Shown: piece after piece, positions 42,536-56,300 of the stretch
Position numbering within the stretch: the stretch's first letter is position 1
How the letters are laid out: the number at the start of each line of letters is the position of its first letter
Assembly (NCBI RefSeq): GCF_907165205.1
Contig: NC_058191.1
Span: 2,606,501-2,670,500, forward strand
Origin: Coccinella septempunctata
Lineage: Eukaryota > Arthropoda > Insecta > Coleoptera > Coccinellidae
DNA length: 64,000 nt
Direction: 5' to 3'
The notes under the pieces: generated by a model
The model's input: the letters and a program-made list of their open reading frames with translations, nothing else
Databases searched by the model: none
Told to the model about the DNA's origin: nothing
Position numbers and translations under genes: made by a program

Positions 42536-44730
42536 CTGAAAGTAAAGGTTATGATATACAACTATATTTTTCTGCACGAAATCTGTATCAATTTAATTTA
42601 TATTTAACTTCACTCAAAATATATAGTCTCAGTTGCAGAAACGTCCATCAACTTTTAATGATCCATTGAAATTTGATTTTTGAAGGCAGTAAAGGGGTTT
42701 CAAATTTTAACGGACCTTCCTGCAAGTGGGTGTTGATATCTTGAAAATATCACTTATTTTCTCGTGGGATTGTTATATTATTTCATTTTCAACTCAACAG
42801 GAAGTTTTCTTGAATCTTACGAATCCTTATTTGAACAAATTTCATCAAAGAATGTCAACATTATCAAGTGAAATGTATATACGTATGTTATTTATCTTCA
42901 ATTTTATCATATATACTAGATTTTAAAAGTGCCAGATTTAAATCGCCTAAGCCTTCATGGACTAATAATTTTCTTCATTTTCAAATCATAGTCACAAACA
43001 ATTTTGGCAATCAGAATGGAATTCGTGTTCTCCTTAATAAAGGTTTGATTATGCATGCTTCGAAGAAATCTCTGGATTTGATCTTCCTAGTGAAATTTGG
43101 TGTATATTGAAGCAACTTAGGACTGACCATGGTTGGTGTAATAGCATACTCTTCAGATGGAATGCTGTTGAGAGTCCATATTTCGATATTTTGAAATTTG
43201 AAATTTACAAATTTGAAAATACTGAAAAAAATCAGTAAAACGAAATGTATTTGATATTTTCCCATACCAGGTTTTAAATTTTCATTTTTAGTCAAATCTA
43301 CATATTTTGACAATTGTACTGGATTAAAAAAAGTGACGAATTTTATTGAGAAGTAAGCCTCTCCAGATCCAATGAATAACGATATTCAAAAACATTCGCT
43401 CCGACATTTTCGATGTGAACAAGAAGAAACACACACTAAACAAATAATACACATAAAATAGGTATACCGCAAAGGTTTAACTTTTATGTCCGCCTCAAGA
43501 GGTAAACTTCGGCGTATGTGCCACTACATCCGATGAAACTCCAAAGGTGTGTGGGCTCCAAGTTCTCAAGATAAACAAACGCTACGTGTATGTGGTCGGC
43601 CGACTAGTGGGGACTGGATGTCGCTGTGAAACTCACGCTTGAATTCATTTCTTGCCGAAATATGTAACTTTTCAACCTGCAATATATCGCAAACTATCCG
43701 TTGAAAGAAGATGCTGCAAAGAGCAATTTTCGTCAGGAATAAATGCCGAAGATGAAAGTCATATTCAATTGTATATTTATTTATTTCAAAACAGTCAAAA
43801 GACCTCTTCAACTAAAGAATATTTTCGAATCAAATATACAATATTAAAACTGATTATTAAGGGTTATCCTTGAAAGTTGGATATATGGCATCGTGGACTT
43901 TTTTTCCCAGCGTCATCCATAATAGCCGCACAGATGTGGACTCTTTCCGACATTTCCAATGAATATCATCACATTTCAACCGAAATCGTTAGGAAATTGG
44001 AAATATCAACCTTTCTCTTGAAACACTCTATCTATTGAAAAAAACTGCATCAAAATCCGTTCCGAAGATCTAAGCATACACAGATTGTATGCACATTTTC
44101 CAATGAATTACCCTGTATGACGGTGAAGCGCAGTATATTGAATCACCAAAATCGGAATATCGCAGTGGATAAGTTGATCAGATCATATGCTTGCCTCAAG
44201 AGAACAATCCAGATAGATACACTGGATGGGGATTCTGTTTCGAGAGCAGGAATCTTCATACGAGAGATCAAATTTCTGCCTGTCTCAGGTTACCCATTCC
44301 GGGGAGCACTCACAACTCAATTTGCCGTGAATTCTCAATGAACCATGTTGCAGGAAATTCGTTTAGCAGAGGTCATGTGCCCGCGAATTTATCACCACTT
44401 ACTTGCCTCTGCAGCGGAATTTTATGAGCCTCTACGTGAAATTCAAACTGCCAGATTCCGACCCGAAGCTGTCTAACCCTTCTCGCGGAAAAGCACGTAG
44501 GCTGTAATTCTCCACCTTCGAATGAATACGTAGTGTCCTGAGATTAGGTCTGGAATATTGAAGTAGAAAACTTTTTAAACCTCAAGCTATATGTTTCATC
44601 CCGGAATATGTAGGGTAGGTAGTAGTAGATTTCCATTCGGAAGGTTGGGCAACTAAGGTAGCCGCAATTGAAAAATCTGTGCTTTTTCACAGTTGATGAA
44701 TTTAGTAGTTGTAAACTGATGTTTATTGCT
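42536..44730. other. No gene recognised
   Basis: The sequence upstream of the TspN-like coding start should hold its 5' UTR exon and promoter, but I cannot point to them. Open frames here (up to 100 codons) have no domain-like content. Confidence 0.35.
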
Positions 44731-45788
44731 ATGGAGAGTAGAGAGAAGGAGAACGATCGCTGCTTTGAGACCACAGATTTTTTGTCCCCTAAAATATGTA
44801 CCAATAGGGTAGTTCATGCTTTTGCCAACAGGCGCGCTGGCCATCACGAGAGTGCGAAATTTTGATTTACACAAATCAAATTGTAGTTGGCTCGTTGGCT
44901 GAGTGAACTGTTTCCCTGGTGACAGATCATAGGAATATTATTATTTTCGATTTTTGATAAGAGAACAACATATGAGCATGGTGGAATATTGAAGCGTGCG
45001 CTAGTGTAAGAGTATTTTGCCATCGGAAATAAAAGGAGAAGAGATAAAATTTCCGAGAGCATTTTTGAGAGAAAATTGAAAAAAACCTTATCTCAAGAAT
45101 CGACTCCGAATCAATTTGTGTGTCATTTTTGCGATGAAGATATCAAAAAGATGATGGATTCATTATAAACGAAATCGAAATTGTCATCCCTCGTGAGAAG
45201 TTGACTCTTCTGAATAAGAATATCTAACCAATAAAACTACATGGTTCAGAAGAGAATATTCTTGAAGAATTTTGTTGGCATAACATAATATATCGTTTAT
45301 ATCGGTTCTCAGCTGAGTATTGGCAACAGAATCTACTCTAATACCTAAGTGATAAATCTGAGACTGCTACCTTTTGTTGTCTTGATGTGTACTACGCCTA
45401 ATTTGGATTTACATATATAATTTTGAAGATTACGGTAAACCAACTAACATAGCTGCTTTCAATAAACAATGATAAACAAAAGTAGGTACAATTTTTTTGA
45501 TCAGTGATTTCTTTTGAATTTCATTGATTTCGACTTGCATTTTATTGCATATAATTCAGAGAACTCATATTTAATATAGATTTGAAGAAAGGTATTTGAA
45601 AAATCATCAGAAAAACCACGATGACACATAACCTAAAATAAAATGAAGGCTGTTCATTTCAAATTGACGCTTGAATCCCCACCCCTTATCGATACCCGCT
45701 GCAATCGCAGCGACACCTATCCTATATTTCCTGTTTTCGGGGACACATTTTTAGTACGTCGATCGTTCTCCTTCTCTCTACTCTCCAT
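44731..45788. repeat. 29-bp perfect inverted repeat about 1 kb apart
   Basis: ATGGAGAGTAGAGAGAAGGA plus GAACGATCG (44731-44759) is repeated as its exact inverse at 45760-45788. Neighbouring bases also show partial inverse similarity (a CCCC-containing stretch and ATATGTACC/ATGTGTCC). This may be an old TIR element whose true ends I could not set. Confidence 0.5.
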
Positions 45789-46164
45789 ATTTATTGCTAA
45801 GCAATTGACCATAGACCATAGATAGGTCTTTTAGGTCTTTTATCCTACAGATTTACATCATGATATTTCAATTGTGATTACAGTTATAGTTTTTAAATAT
45901 ATAATTCAATTATTCGCATTAAATTTTTTGATAATGTCTGTGTTGGGTGTTTTCTAGTGATGTTTGTTTTTTCCTCGTGTTAGTTATGGCAAATAACTTC
46001 TTGTGATTCCGATAGTTCCACCTTTTATTCAGTTTTGGAATTCTCTACTTATAGGTTCAATATCAGTTTTCAAATAGAATAGCTCATTAGGAGTATTATT
46101 CTGGGTTTGCAATTCGCATATATTAGATGTGCATACTTCAGTAATTGTTTACATATTGTCTTAA

Positions 46165-46343
46165 GCCCGTTTGCAACAGCCGAGAATTCTCTACAAAATT
46201 CTCGCAAGAAAAGGGCGGGGGCTATTTAGTACGCAACTGAACAGAGAATTCTACCGAAAGTGCGTATGTAACGGTACATAATTCACGGCGCATGAAATCT
46301 CGAGTAAATTTTCTAGAGAATTCTCGGCTGTTGCAAACGGGCT
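46165..46343. mobile_element. TTAA-flanked MITE (piggyBac-like)
   Basis: Inverted ends GCCCGTTTGCAACAGCCGAG and its complement extend for about 30 bp, and the element is flanked by TTAA at 46161-46164 and 46344-46347. 179 bp, non-coding, typical of a non-autonomous piggyBac-type element. Confidence 0.88.
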
Positions 46344-46402
46344 TTAATACTGCACTTTTCATTCTTATTCATTGTCTCTTGTTTCTTATAAAGTTATTCT
46401 TA

Positions 46403-47655
46403 TTAAGTTAATTTGGTAAAGTTTCTTTCTCTTGTAATGAGTTGCGTTTTGGCAATTTTTGTGTGGTAGTTGTTCAACTCCCATTGCTGGACCGCTGCCT
46501 TAAATTGGTCTTTTTCAAGCCCAGAGAAAGGCTTATGTCCAGCAGGTTTTAAGCTTGATGTTTTTTTGGCAAGTTCATCGGCTTTTTCATTTCTTTCAAC
46601 ACCACAATGGCCTGGTACCCATAGTCGAGTCAATTTATTGCCTTTGGCCAGTTGCTTCATGGTATTACTGCACTCCCATGTCAGCAGAGATTGCTGGCAA
46701 TATGTTTACAGAGACCTCAGCATAGCTGTACTTCTATATATTCAATCGTTGCTACAGGTTTGATATCTGTTCCATTCATATTTATACTAGGAGATCTTGA
46801 AGTGATTATGTGGTCAAAATTCAAGAACTGCGATTGGAATGGGTTTGGTTTTAGTCTGTACTCAGCATTGTATTGTTCTTTCATGGAATATCGGAATATC
46901 ACTGTTGTGTCATCTGCAAATTGCAACGAATATAGGTTCTTTATAGCATTGGGCAGGATGTCATAGTCGTAGAATTTGTGAAGTGTAGTTGAAAGCAGAG
47001 AATATTGAAGCGTACCTTGTTTAGGGCTGAAATATGTAAGAACTGCTGACATATCTTCATGGAGTAATCAGCGCATTTGATTTTAGATAATTCAAATAAC
47101 TGTCTCTGGTTATACAAGCACAAGACATCAGACCTGTATTTGAATTCTGCACTTTAGAAACAAGGATAGAGGGTTGATGGTTGGTGGAATTCTTCTCTTT
47201 GAATCCAAAGTGTGAATTTGGTAAATACCTACTTGTTAATATGCTCCTCCAGTAGTTTCTTGATGATCTTCTTATAAAATTTTCCAGGAACTGGTAGCAA
47301 AGTGATCGGTCTATAATTTTCTTCTTTTCTGTTCTTCTTCATTCATTTCCAGATTAGATTTCGTTAGTCTATTGCTGTATGAGTAGGTAATCTTTTTACC
47401 ATGCATTTACTTCGTCGCATTGTCAAAAAGTGTAGGAATCTGATGAAAATATTTACCTATATCTTAAAAGTTTGTTCACTTCTTGGTACAATTTTTCACC
47501 TTCGGATTCATTTATTTTGTTGCAAGCCATTATGTGCCTGAATTGTTGTGTCATCTTATGAATATTTCTATTGTATTCATCAAACGTGTTGTCCAAATGC
47601 AAATTGTCGTCATTTTTTATTACAACCCAGTATGCAGGAATTCGAAATAACAAGT
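46403..47655 (-). pseudogene. Dead LINE with RT and RNase H relics
   Basis: Minus-strand order: ENYRPITLLPVPGKFYKKII (about 47320), QFADDTTVIF with PNPFQSQFLNFDHI after it (about 46930-46800), then LWVPGHCGVERNEKADELAK (about 46620-46560) and a tail with KPFSGLEKDQFKAAVQQW. These are RT and RNase H blocks of an RNase H-bearing non-LTR element (I/Outcast-like), broken by deletions and stops. Confidence 0.85.
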
Positions 47656-50224
47656 TCTTTCAAATTTAACCTACACGTTGAGGGTATTTTCGGTAAAACA
47701 GAAACTTAGCATCAGATCCATTATGCATCATTGTACATGCTTTCTGTGCTGTGATTTACAAACATTTTCAAAAATTCCAAACTTTATTGTATGTATATTT
47801 GTATCACTTGAAAATCAAATAAACAAGAATATTGCACCTTCTGCAGCAATCTATTCATAAAGTAGTGCCCAAATTTCGATGTTTATGAACATCGCAAAGA
47901 TTCAATGAAATCGCATACATAAGTTCTTTATGTAAATGTTGTCTGATGATTTCATTCGGCCACTTCAATATAGAAAAGATTATTTTCATGTTTTTTCATA
48001 ATACAACAAAAAAGGTTTTATCAAAATATGCTCGTCTACAGATAAATCTTCAATTCGTTTGCTTTTTTTGTTGGAGAAACAGCGAAAAATAAAATTTCTA
48101 TTCATAAGACCACCATGGCACAACAGATTTAGGGCGAATTAATATAAATAATCATTATCGAGAACATAGAGAAACTGTACAAATTGGGATATGTCCATTT
48201 CTTTCTGCTCTGTCTTTGATTCAAATGATCGAGCGTGTCATTTTGTTATGAACCAAAAAAAAATAAGTCTTTCACACAATGCATACACGGAGATTTATAT
48301 AATAATATTCTGCATTAAGTCTTCATATTTTGGAGAAATACGCGGGTATAATGATAGCATATATTTAGTTTTTAAAGTTCAGATTATTATTCAATAGATA
48401 TTTGATGATATGAGTGGAAAGGTGCACAAAAGGTTTCCTCTTTTCATGAATATAACTCTCTGCGATGATGAAATGAAGATCTGTATTGAAGTTCTATTTG
48501 CGTCTGCTTCACCTAATAAAGAAACAATGCCAAGCCAACGACCTACCTTACTGGATGCTTAGTTTGTTGACAAATTTTGCAAGTTCGCGCAGACATATGT
48601 CGACGTCACCACTGGAATAATGCAACTGTCACCTTTGCCTGTGGAAAGGACGAAATAGCATAGGACCATCTGGTCTGCCTCCTAACCTGTTCATTGACAC
48701 GAAAATGCTTTATTCGCGCAAACGCCTTGATATGGATCGGATTCATCCAGAGGTTAGCTGACGACAACCGAGAAAATCTGCACTCTGTAACTGAAGGTCC
48801 TTATTCCTTCTTTTCACTGGCGTAAAAATCCAAACACATTAGTTAATGACGGGTTTCTTCACAGTTTGAATATTAATGAAAGGTTTCCAGGTTTTAATTG
48901 TACAGTTTATTGAATTGAATAGGAAATTTTAACATATAAAAAGAAAGATTCTACATCAACTGTTCAAGATTTCATAATGAAGCTTATCTTTTAATAATAA
49001 CAATGAAGCTGCATATATTACTACACTATCCAATCATGAAACAAAATGTGTTTCAAAGTATCTACAAAGTTATTTATAAGCAGGGAAAATAACAAATTGT
49101 GGTGCTATAAATTCGAATTAGGCATCATGACACACTCAACAATTGATAGGGATAGAGATCACTGACCTTCCATCAATTTATTTCAAGAATATTCGCTTCG
49201 CAAGATGTTCATTTTGATAAGTTTTTTTTTATTTTCAGAACATTATGAAAAAATTGAGAGTTTCATAGAAAAAAATTTTAATTGATGATATGAAAAATTC
49301 TAGGTTTGAAGATAGAAGCAGAAATATTCAATGAAGAGAAAATTGTCTCGGTGAATCTGGTGCTTGGTTGATCGTCTCGAGGGTTTTTGTCTTCGAGGCA
49401 TACATACTTTTTATAAGACAGTTAATGAAATTTTTGGACAAATTGGTCCACATACCCATCAAAGCCTTAGAAAGCTGCTTCAGATTGTTAATCGTTTTTT
49501 CTAGGATAACAATTCTCTATACATCTGACTGCCCAGAAATGCTCGATGCATTTATTATGCATTATTATTATTATTAGGTATTAGATAATAGAAAAAGAGT
49601 TGAGGTACAAACCTATAAACTCACTTAAACATATATGAATAGAGTAAAATAAATTCATACAAAATTAAGGAAAAAAAGTGTAGCGGAAGGAGAAGAAAAT
49701 ATATAAAAAAACAAGCCAGACCCACAAAACACGAACTCATATCAATCGTGTTCAACTAACCTGTCATACTTGTTCTTGAAACTATTTACTGACTTGTCTC
49801 GAGTTACTCCAACTATCACAACAATTTTCAATTGAATTGAACCTAATAAACCTAATTTTCGTCACACTTTGGTACTGCCAACTTGAATTTTGACAGAATA
49901 TTCATAGTTTCCTCTCCCGAAAACTTTCACGCACCAGTTTGGAATAAAATCGTGGACATAAAATATACCTAAGACTAGCAATGGCAATGAAGATAATCAG
50001 TAGAAAAATAAATTATATTACTTAATATATATATAAACGTAGTAGAAATACATTATTACATATTTGATGATAGAAACTTAACAATTCGAATAAAACTAAA
50101 AAATTAATTAGGTATTGTGGACTTAAAAATATTCCATATTCTGAATTCACGTTCATCCATCAGTAGAGTATTGACATAGCTGGAACTACGACGTATCGGT
50201 TTTCACCGGAAGTTACTCAAAGTT
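47656..50224. other. No gene recognised
   Basis: AT-rich spacer. A GC-richer patch at about 48540-48800 has no long open frame. The last part should hold the 3' UTR of the ODAD4-like gene. Confidence 0.35.
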
Positions 50225-50353
50225 TTAAGATTCTTCCAAATCGATATAGTCTTTCACTAAATCATAACATTCTACTCCTCGCCTCTTGTACGATACTTTG
50301 GACATTTTAGATGCTTTACTTGTTATATAACGTCGAGTTAAAGTTTGATTCCT
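50225..50353 (-). CDS. ODAD4-like terminal exon F
   Basis: Acceptor AATTATGTTTCAG, 42 codons and TAA (50227-50225). It encodes a basic tail and YDLVKDYIDLEES. Open to the stop and in phase with exon E. Confidence 0.7.
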   Translation of the reverse strand, partial: RNQTLTRRYITSKASKMSKVSYKRRGVECYDLVKDYIDLEES

Positions 50354-53300
50354 CTGAAACATAATTTTAAGTTATTAGTTTTATTAGTTTCCTTTAACGA
50401 TTGAAAGAGATAAGAGTTCGAGTGATGGCAATAGTAACCATATTATTAATTACAAGGAGAAATAAACGAACGATGCTGGTTGCATCCATCTCATTGTGCT
50501 AAAAAACTAAGTCATCACCCAGAAAAATTCCAATCATTTTATAGAATGTCCATGACAGCATTCATATTAGATACTAAAGTTGGACCTCATATATTGAGAA
50601 GGATACGAGTTTCAGACTGGTTTTAGGAGTTGGGGAGCGATTGTTAATTTTCTCTATTTTTTTTTATTTTTTCATATTATTCTGATTCTCCCGTAGGTAC
50701 CGAAGTACCCCTCAGAAGCTTTGTGGCTTGTACGAGTTCGGAGAACCAGTTGTGTTCTGTGTACGCTTTGTTACTGTGTCCTTATGCCACCTTAGGCACA
50801 GCACTGTTAATTTGAACCCAACAGTGAATGGTGGCCCATACACGTATCGACTAGAAAATTTCTTCTCTAGCCCGGAATCAACCTCAGTACCTTACGGTTG
50901 CAATATACTAAGCTGAGGCTTTAACCACCAAGCTACAGACGACACAACAAATCATCACACAGCCACTGCTGGACATAGGTCCTACTCAATATATGCCATC
51001 TTTTAAGTTATTCCGAAGCATCCATATAGTCACAATTCTTTTGATATGATTAGACCAAAGAGTGGGTGGACCTCTACTGAGATATGCTTCTTGCTCGAGC
51101 CTCCATTCAATCATTTTCTTGGTCCACTTATTATTTTTACTCCTTGCTACATGTCCGATCCAGCTCCACTTGACAAATATTCGGTTAAATATGTAAAGAA
51201 AAAAAAAACTTCATTCGGATTCCTTTCGGTGTTTGATGAAATGTCATCATGAAGAACAAAAATTCTTTGCTCGAACCGTCTCTTTTGAGTCTCACTAAGC
51301 TTTCTCAAATCGGGTAGTAGATTTTCAGGAAAAGTAAGTCACTGTCCCCTTCGTCGGATGATCTTTCTTTTTTCATTATATTTATTGGTTCTCGTTGTTG
51401 TCAGTACCTATTTTTATTCTTTCGTTTCTTGAAGTAGACTAATAGAAATTTAATTTATTTTTGTCCCATCCAGTGATCTGAGTAACTCGTGAAATGATTT
51501 GGAGCAACTCCTGAGACTTATTCGATAGACAAAATTTTTGCACAAAAGATAGAGTTTTTTTGAATAATCTTCTTTTTAACCTTCCCCATTGTCTATGCTA
51601 CGCCACTGTTAACGGACAGAATTCTGCCAGCAAGCCACCTTCTACGTCATCACCGTTCTATTCGGTTTGGAACCTCCTTTGCTATATCTTCTTTCTTGAA
51701 ACATGAAATGCTCTATATCATGTTTTATGTTTCAGCACGATTTGTTCCTCCGTTTACGTCATTTAAAATAAATTTCTCCGATGTGCGGATTCTCATTTGA
51801 AACCAAATGTTTTAATTTTATGAAATGCGTTTTATGTTCGTCGATTCAGTTTCCATGTTTTATGTTTCTTTGATAGGCGGCCTCTGGAGCAGAAAATATT
51901 TTCTTCCTTTATGACGTCATTTGAAACTTATTCCTTTAATATGCGGATTCCCGTTCAAAACTATATTTTTCATATATTATATATTTTATGAAAATGTATT
52001 CCACGATTCTTGTTTCACGTTTCTTGTTTCACGTTTCTATGTTTATGTTTCTTCGATGTGTGGCTTGTCTACTGAACTCCAGTATCGGACTTGGCTTCAA
52101 AGGGGTAACATCCACGCTCCTACACAAGATTCTCCTCCAAAGTGAATTGTAGTTTCTTCTTCCTCCCCACAGAATCCGCAGTCGTCAATTTCTGATCGAC
52201 CATATCACATAAACTTGAGGTCATTTTCTTTTGATTTTTTTCTTCTTTAGAAAATTTTTTTCAGGGTAATTTTCGATGCACGATATATACGATCTTTAAG
52301 GGCAATTGAACGTATTAATTTATTTTCCTCTCGAGATTGTTGGCCTCCACGTCTGATAAGTATGTTCAAGGTCACTGGAGCCTAGTGATGCTGTGCTAGT
52401 ACTCATCCGAAGTTGAATCGGAAAACATGGCGATTAACAATTCTATCTGTGAAAGATGAAATGAATGCATTAACGAAAGAATAACTTACCTCTTCTTGTT
52501 TCCTCTTCGTTACAGGTAATGTCAATTTTACCCCTGGTATAATCGGTAGTGTTCTCTCTACCGGAGAATAGCTCATTTTTTTGAACATCATCTCCACTCT
52601 TCTTTTAGTTCTTTCGTCGTCATGCAACAATTTCAAAATTTGCTTTTTTCTTTTCCTCATTAAGTAAATCGGACTTGATAGAACATAGAAATCGGTTTCA
52701 TTTACTAGCTGAATAGCCTAGAAAATGATTCGAGTGAACGAATTGCTGTAGAGTAGGATTAGTAAGCTAGGTCTGCCTTTAAGCTAGATCTACCCCTTTG
52801 CTAGATTCGTCGGTGTATAGGTAGATTCGACTATGAGGTTGAACAAAATCTTAGGTAGATCCTCATTCAACTGTACATACATAGTTAGACAATTGTTCAT
52901 ATCGTTTATATTTATAGTTATAATTTCAATCATGAAAACTTCTGGAATACTATACAACAACTTCAGAAAGTTCTACGCACTCCATTTATGAGTGTTAGTG
53001 TTCAAAAATGATGACAATATCGCAAGATTCGGTTTTCATCAAATTTTAAATCAAATAGGTGAGCAAAAATGGTTTTTCTTCACCATTTATAGAAAGTTTT
53101 TATGTTGTATGTTTTCTGAAGTTTCCAAATTCATAGTTTTGGTTTTTTTGCCTTTTTTTTCGGAGAAAACGCACACTTTGAAGCTCGTCTGAAATTATCA
53201 GCCTCAGAACATGTGTCTGTCAAACATTCGATCTCGCCATAAACCATTTACTCACCTAATCAATGAATGAAATAACTTACCGCCGAGATAAGATGAAGCA

Positions 53301-56300
53301 CAATGAATCAAATTATCATACTTACGAAATTAAGAAAATAAATCAATTTCTCGTAACTCATAATCTTTGCCAATAATAAATTTCTCTCCAGTAGTTTTAT
53401 AGAATCCATTTTGTTGTTCTGCTTTATGTAGGCCTGAATAAGAAGAAAATTGATATTCACTACCCATTTCTTATCTTTGAGCTCTCTTGCGACAAACAAA
53501 CTTTTCTTTGCGTGACGCTTCACTAATTCCAGCTTTCCGTTATCTAGATATAGCTTGGCCAATTGAAAGTTGAAGTAGATAATTTCTTCAGGAAACATGG
53601 ATTTTTTCAGTTGCTCCTCTACCAATTTAATATTGGGTCTGTTGGTGAAATCAGTAATTATTGTTAATTAATAATCATTATATTTTATTAGTTTTCGATG
53701 ATCTTCTCTAAGTTAATATTAATACAGGGTGATTCATAACTATTCAGACATAGGCTGAGGGTAGATGTTTGGACCAAAATATGGCGATAGGACCAAATAT
53801 ACCTCAATAAAATATTGCTGTGGAAAAAGAGAGAGGGCGTTAAAGTTGAATTTCTTACAAGAGGACAGAATAATATTTTCTTCGAAGTTCGAAAGTCTTT
53901 TATTAAAAGAATTAGAAAAGGCATAGAAGTCGGGGGAGGCCATGTAGAATATTTAATTTAAGTTTATTCTTTTTATGTTACATTGTTTTTAATTATGCTT
54001 TAATCGTCGAAATAAATAAATAAATCGTTACTTCAAATCCCCATCCGATGTTCTGAACTGTTAAATTGTGTTTTTCTTAAAAACGGATGAAAAAATATAC
54101 AATGAAATTATTAGCAAAAAGTGAAAAAAAATAATTCAACTTTAACGCCCTCTATCTTTTTCCAAAGCAATATTTTAGTGAGGTGTATTTAGTCCCATCG
54201 CCATATTTTGGTCTAAACAATCTGCCCTTAGCCTATGTCCCAATAGTTATGAATCACCCTGTATAATATGTTGATCTTCAGTAATATAATCGTGACCAAA
54301 TTGGAGGACTAATAAATGTGGGTGGCCCATTATGATCGAAAAGAAAAAGTCCTTTTGTTCCATTGTCGCACAATCTTCATTAGGTGTTTTCGACAACTAG
54401 TTTCCAGACTATTTTGATAATTTCGAAACTTGTTGTCACAAAGACCTTATAAATTTTCTGGGACAAAATAACTTTCTCTTCTCGTTCTCATATTCGGAAT
54501 ATGCATTTGTTTATTTGTTGAATATACACCCTATGTTTTTTTGCATATTCCAGTTTCCGCAATATTAAGAATAATATAATATATTAATATAATATGTCAT
54601 TTCCGAATTGTCCTTCCAAGAAGACTAAGTTTCATCAGTATGACATGTTTGTCGAGTGAGCTATACATAATTTTACATGATTTTTATAACGGCAATAGGT
54701 AAATATGGACATTTTCAAGTTCTGAAAAAGGATCACTCTTAAAGAGGAAGGCAATGATACAATTAAAAGAATCAATTAAGATGCATACCACCCGCTGATA
54801 TGAATATCGACAAGTGTTACGATCTGAATTGAGCTAGCCAATTTGCCATCGTCAGGGCCACTAAATGGAGAACGTTCCTGACTTAATCGAGGGCCCTATC
54901 GCGATAAGATAGAAAACACCTTGATATCAGTGAAGATACTCACGCCCAATTTATCGAGTTATACTGTCGAAGATTATTAAAGAATGAATCATTGGAAGGA
55001 CTCGTTTCCATAACCATACCTAGCCTCACTTGGGCTCTCGTTATTTTTTCTCCGAGAGTCATATTTTCGGAGAAAAGTCCAATATGGAAGTAACCATCTC
55101 TTAAGAAATTCATTGCTTCTGCAATATGGCTATACTGGCTCCTGATTACGTATTTAGGAAACCTTCTGTGATAATAATCTGTCATATTAGAAATCAGCAC
55201 TATCATCCCCTTTAGATCATTGGCATCGAAGCAGGTATTCAGACGATCAAGTATTTTCTCAAAATATTTTTCAGCTTCTTCATTCTGTCTTTGATACAGA
55301 TTCTCATTACCAGTTTTTGTCTCCGAAATCGATTTCCTTTCTTGATATTTTATGTGGTAAAATGGTCTCGTGCTCCTCATCAGACCCTTCAAAAAAATTC
55401 TAAAATTAATAACAAAATTCACGACACTTCTACTTTTGCTAACTTGTATCGAAGAGTCATTTTTTGTACGAAAAAATGCACCCCGTTTTAGAAAATTTCT
55501 TTTGTTCTCTTTTATTTGTGAATAATTTTTATTGAAATTTTAATTCTTGAGAGGAATTGCGGTTTTCAATTCAGGATTCCGACATCGGAACATTCCGCAC
55601 CGTTTTTTTTTCCGTTTTCAGTTCTGAAAAACGATGTCGAACCGTGAAAAACCTCCTGAATCGAGAGATAACCGAGTTTTTTCTGTCGGTACCGATAAAC
55701 ATATCTTCATCGACGCGAATTCTACCGATTTTTGACATCTGAGGCACATTCAGTTTCCGCACCCCACCGGCCGATATAAAATCAGATATTCCCCCGCAGG
55801 TCACCTGAATTCGCATAATTCGCCGAATTCAATTAATTCGCATAGTTCGTTAATTCACATAACTCGCCCGATTCGGATACTTCGTGTCTTAGTGCTGAAA
55901 AATTTTATATCTGCCGTTGATATAAAGTTTTATTTTTCTCTTTTCTTTTACATTCTCTACGTGATCGATTGGACGCTCTAAACTTTACGTACGAAGTGTG
56001 CCGAGTGACGACTAGCCGTCAGAAGCCAGATCCAACGGCTCATCACTCCGTTACCGAGTCCAGAGGTAAGATAGCCTTCTGTATTTTACTTGGGAACCTC
56101 AGTTTCAACCCGTTGTGCACCCTTTACCCTGTTTTCTTTCTCTGCGTTGGGGAAGTTTCTGGCCGGCGTGCAAACACGTCAGAAGCGGAAACCAACATGG
56201 TAACCCGTTGTGCATCCTTTCCCCTGTTTTCTTTCATTGCATTGGGGGAAGTTTCTGGCTGGCGTGCAAACACGTCAGAAGCAGAAACCAACGTGGTAAC

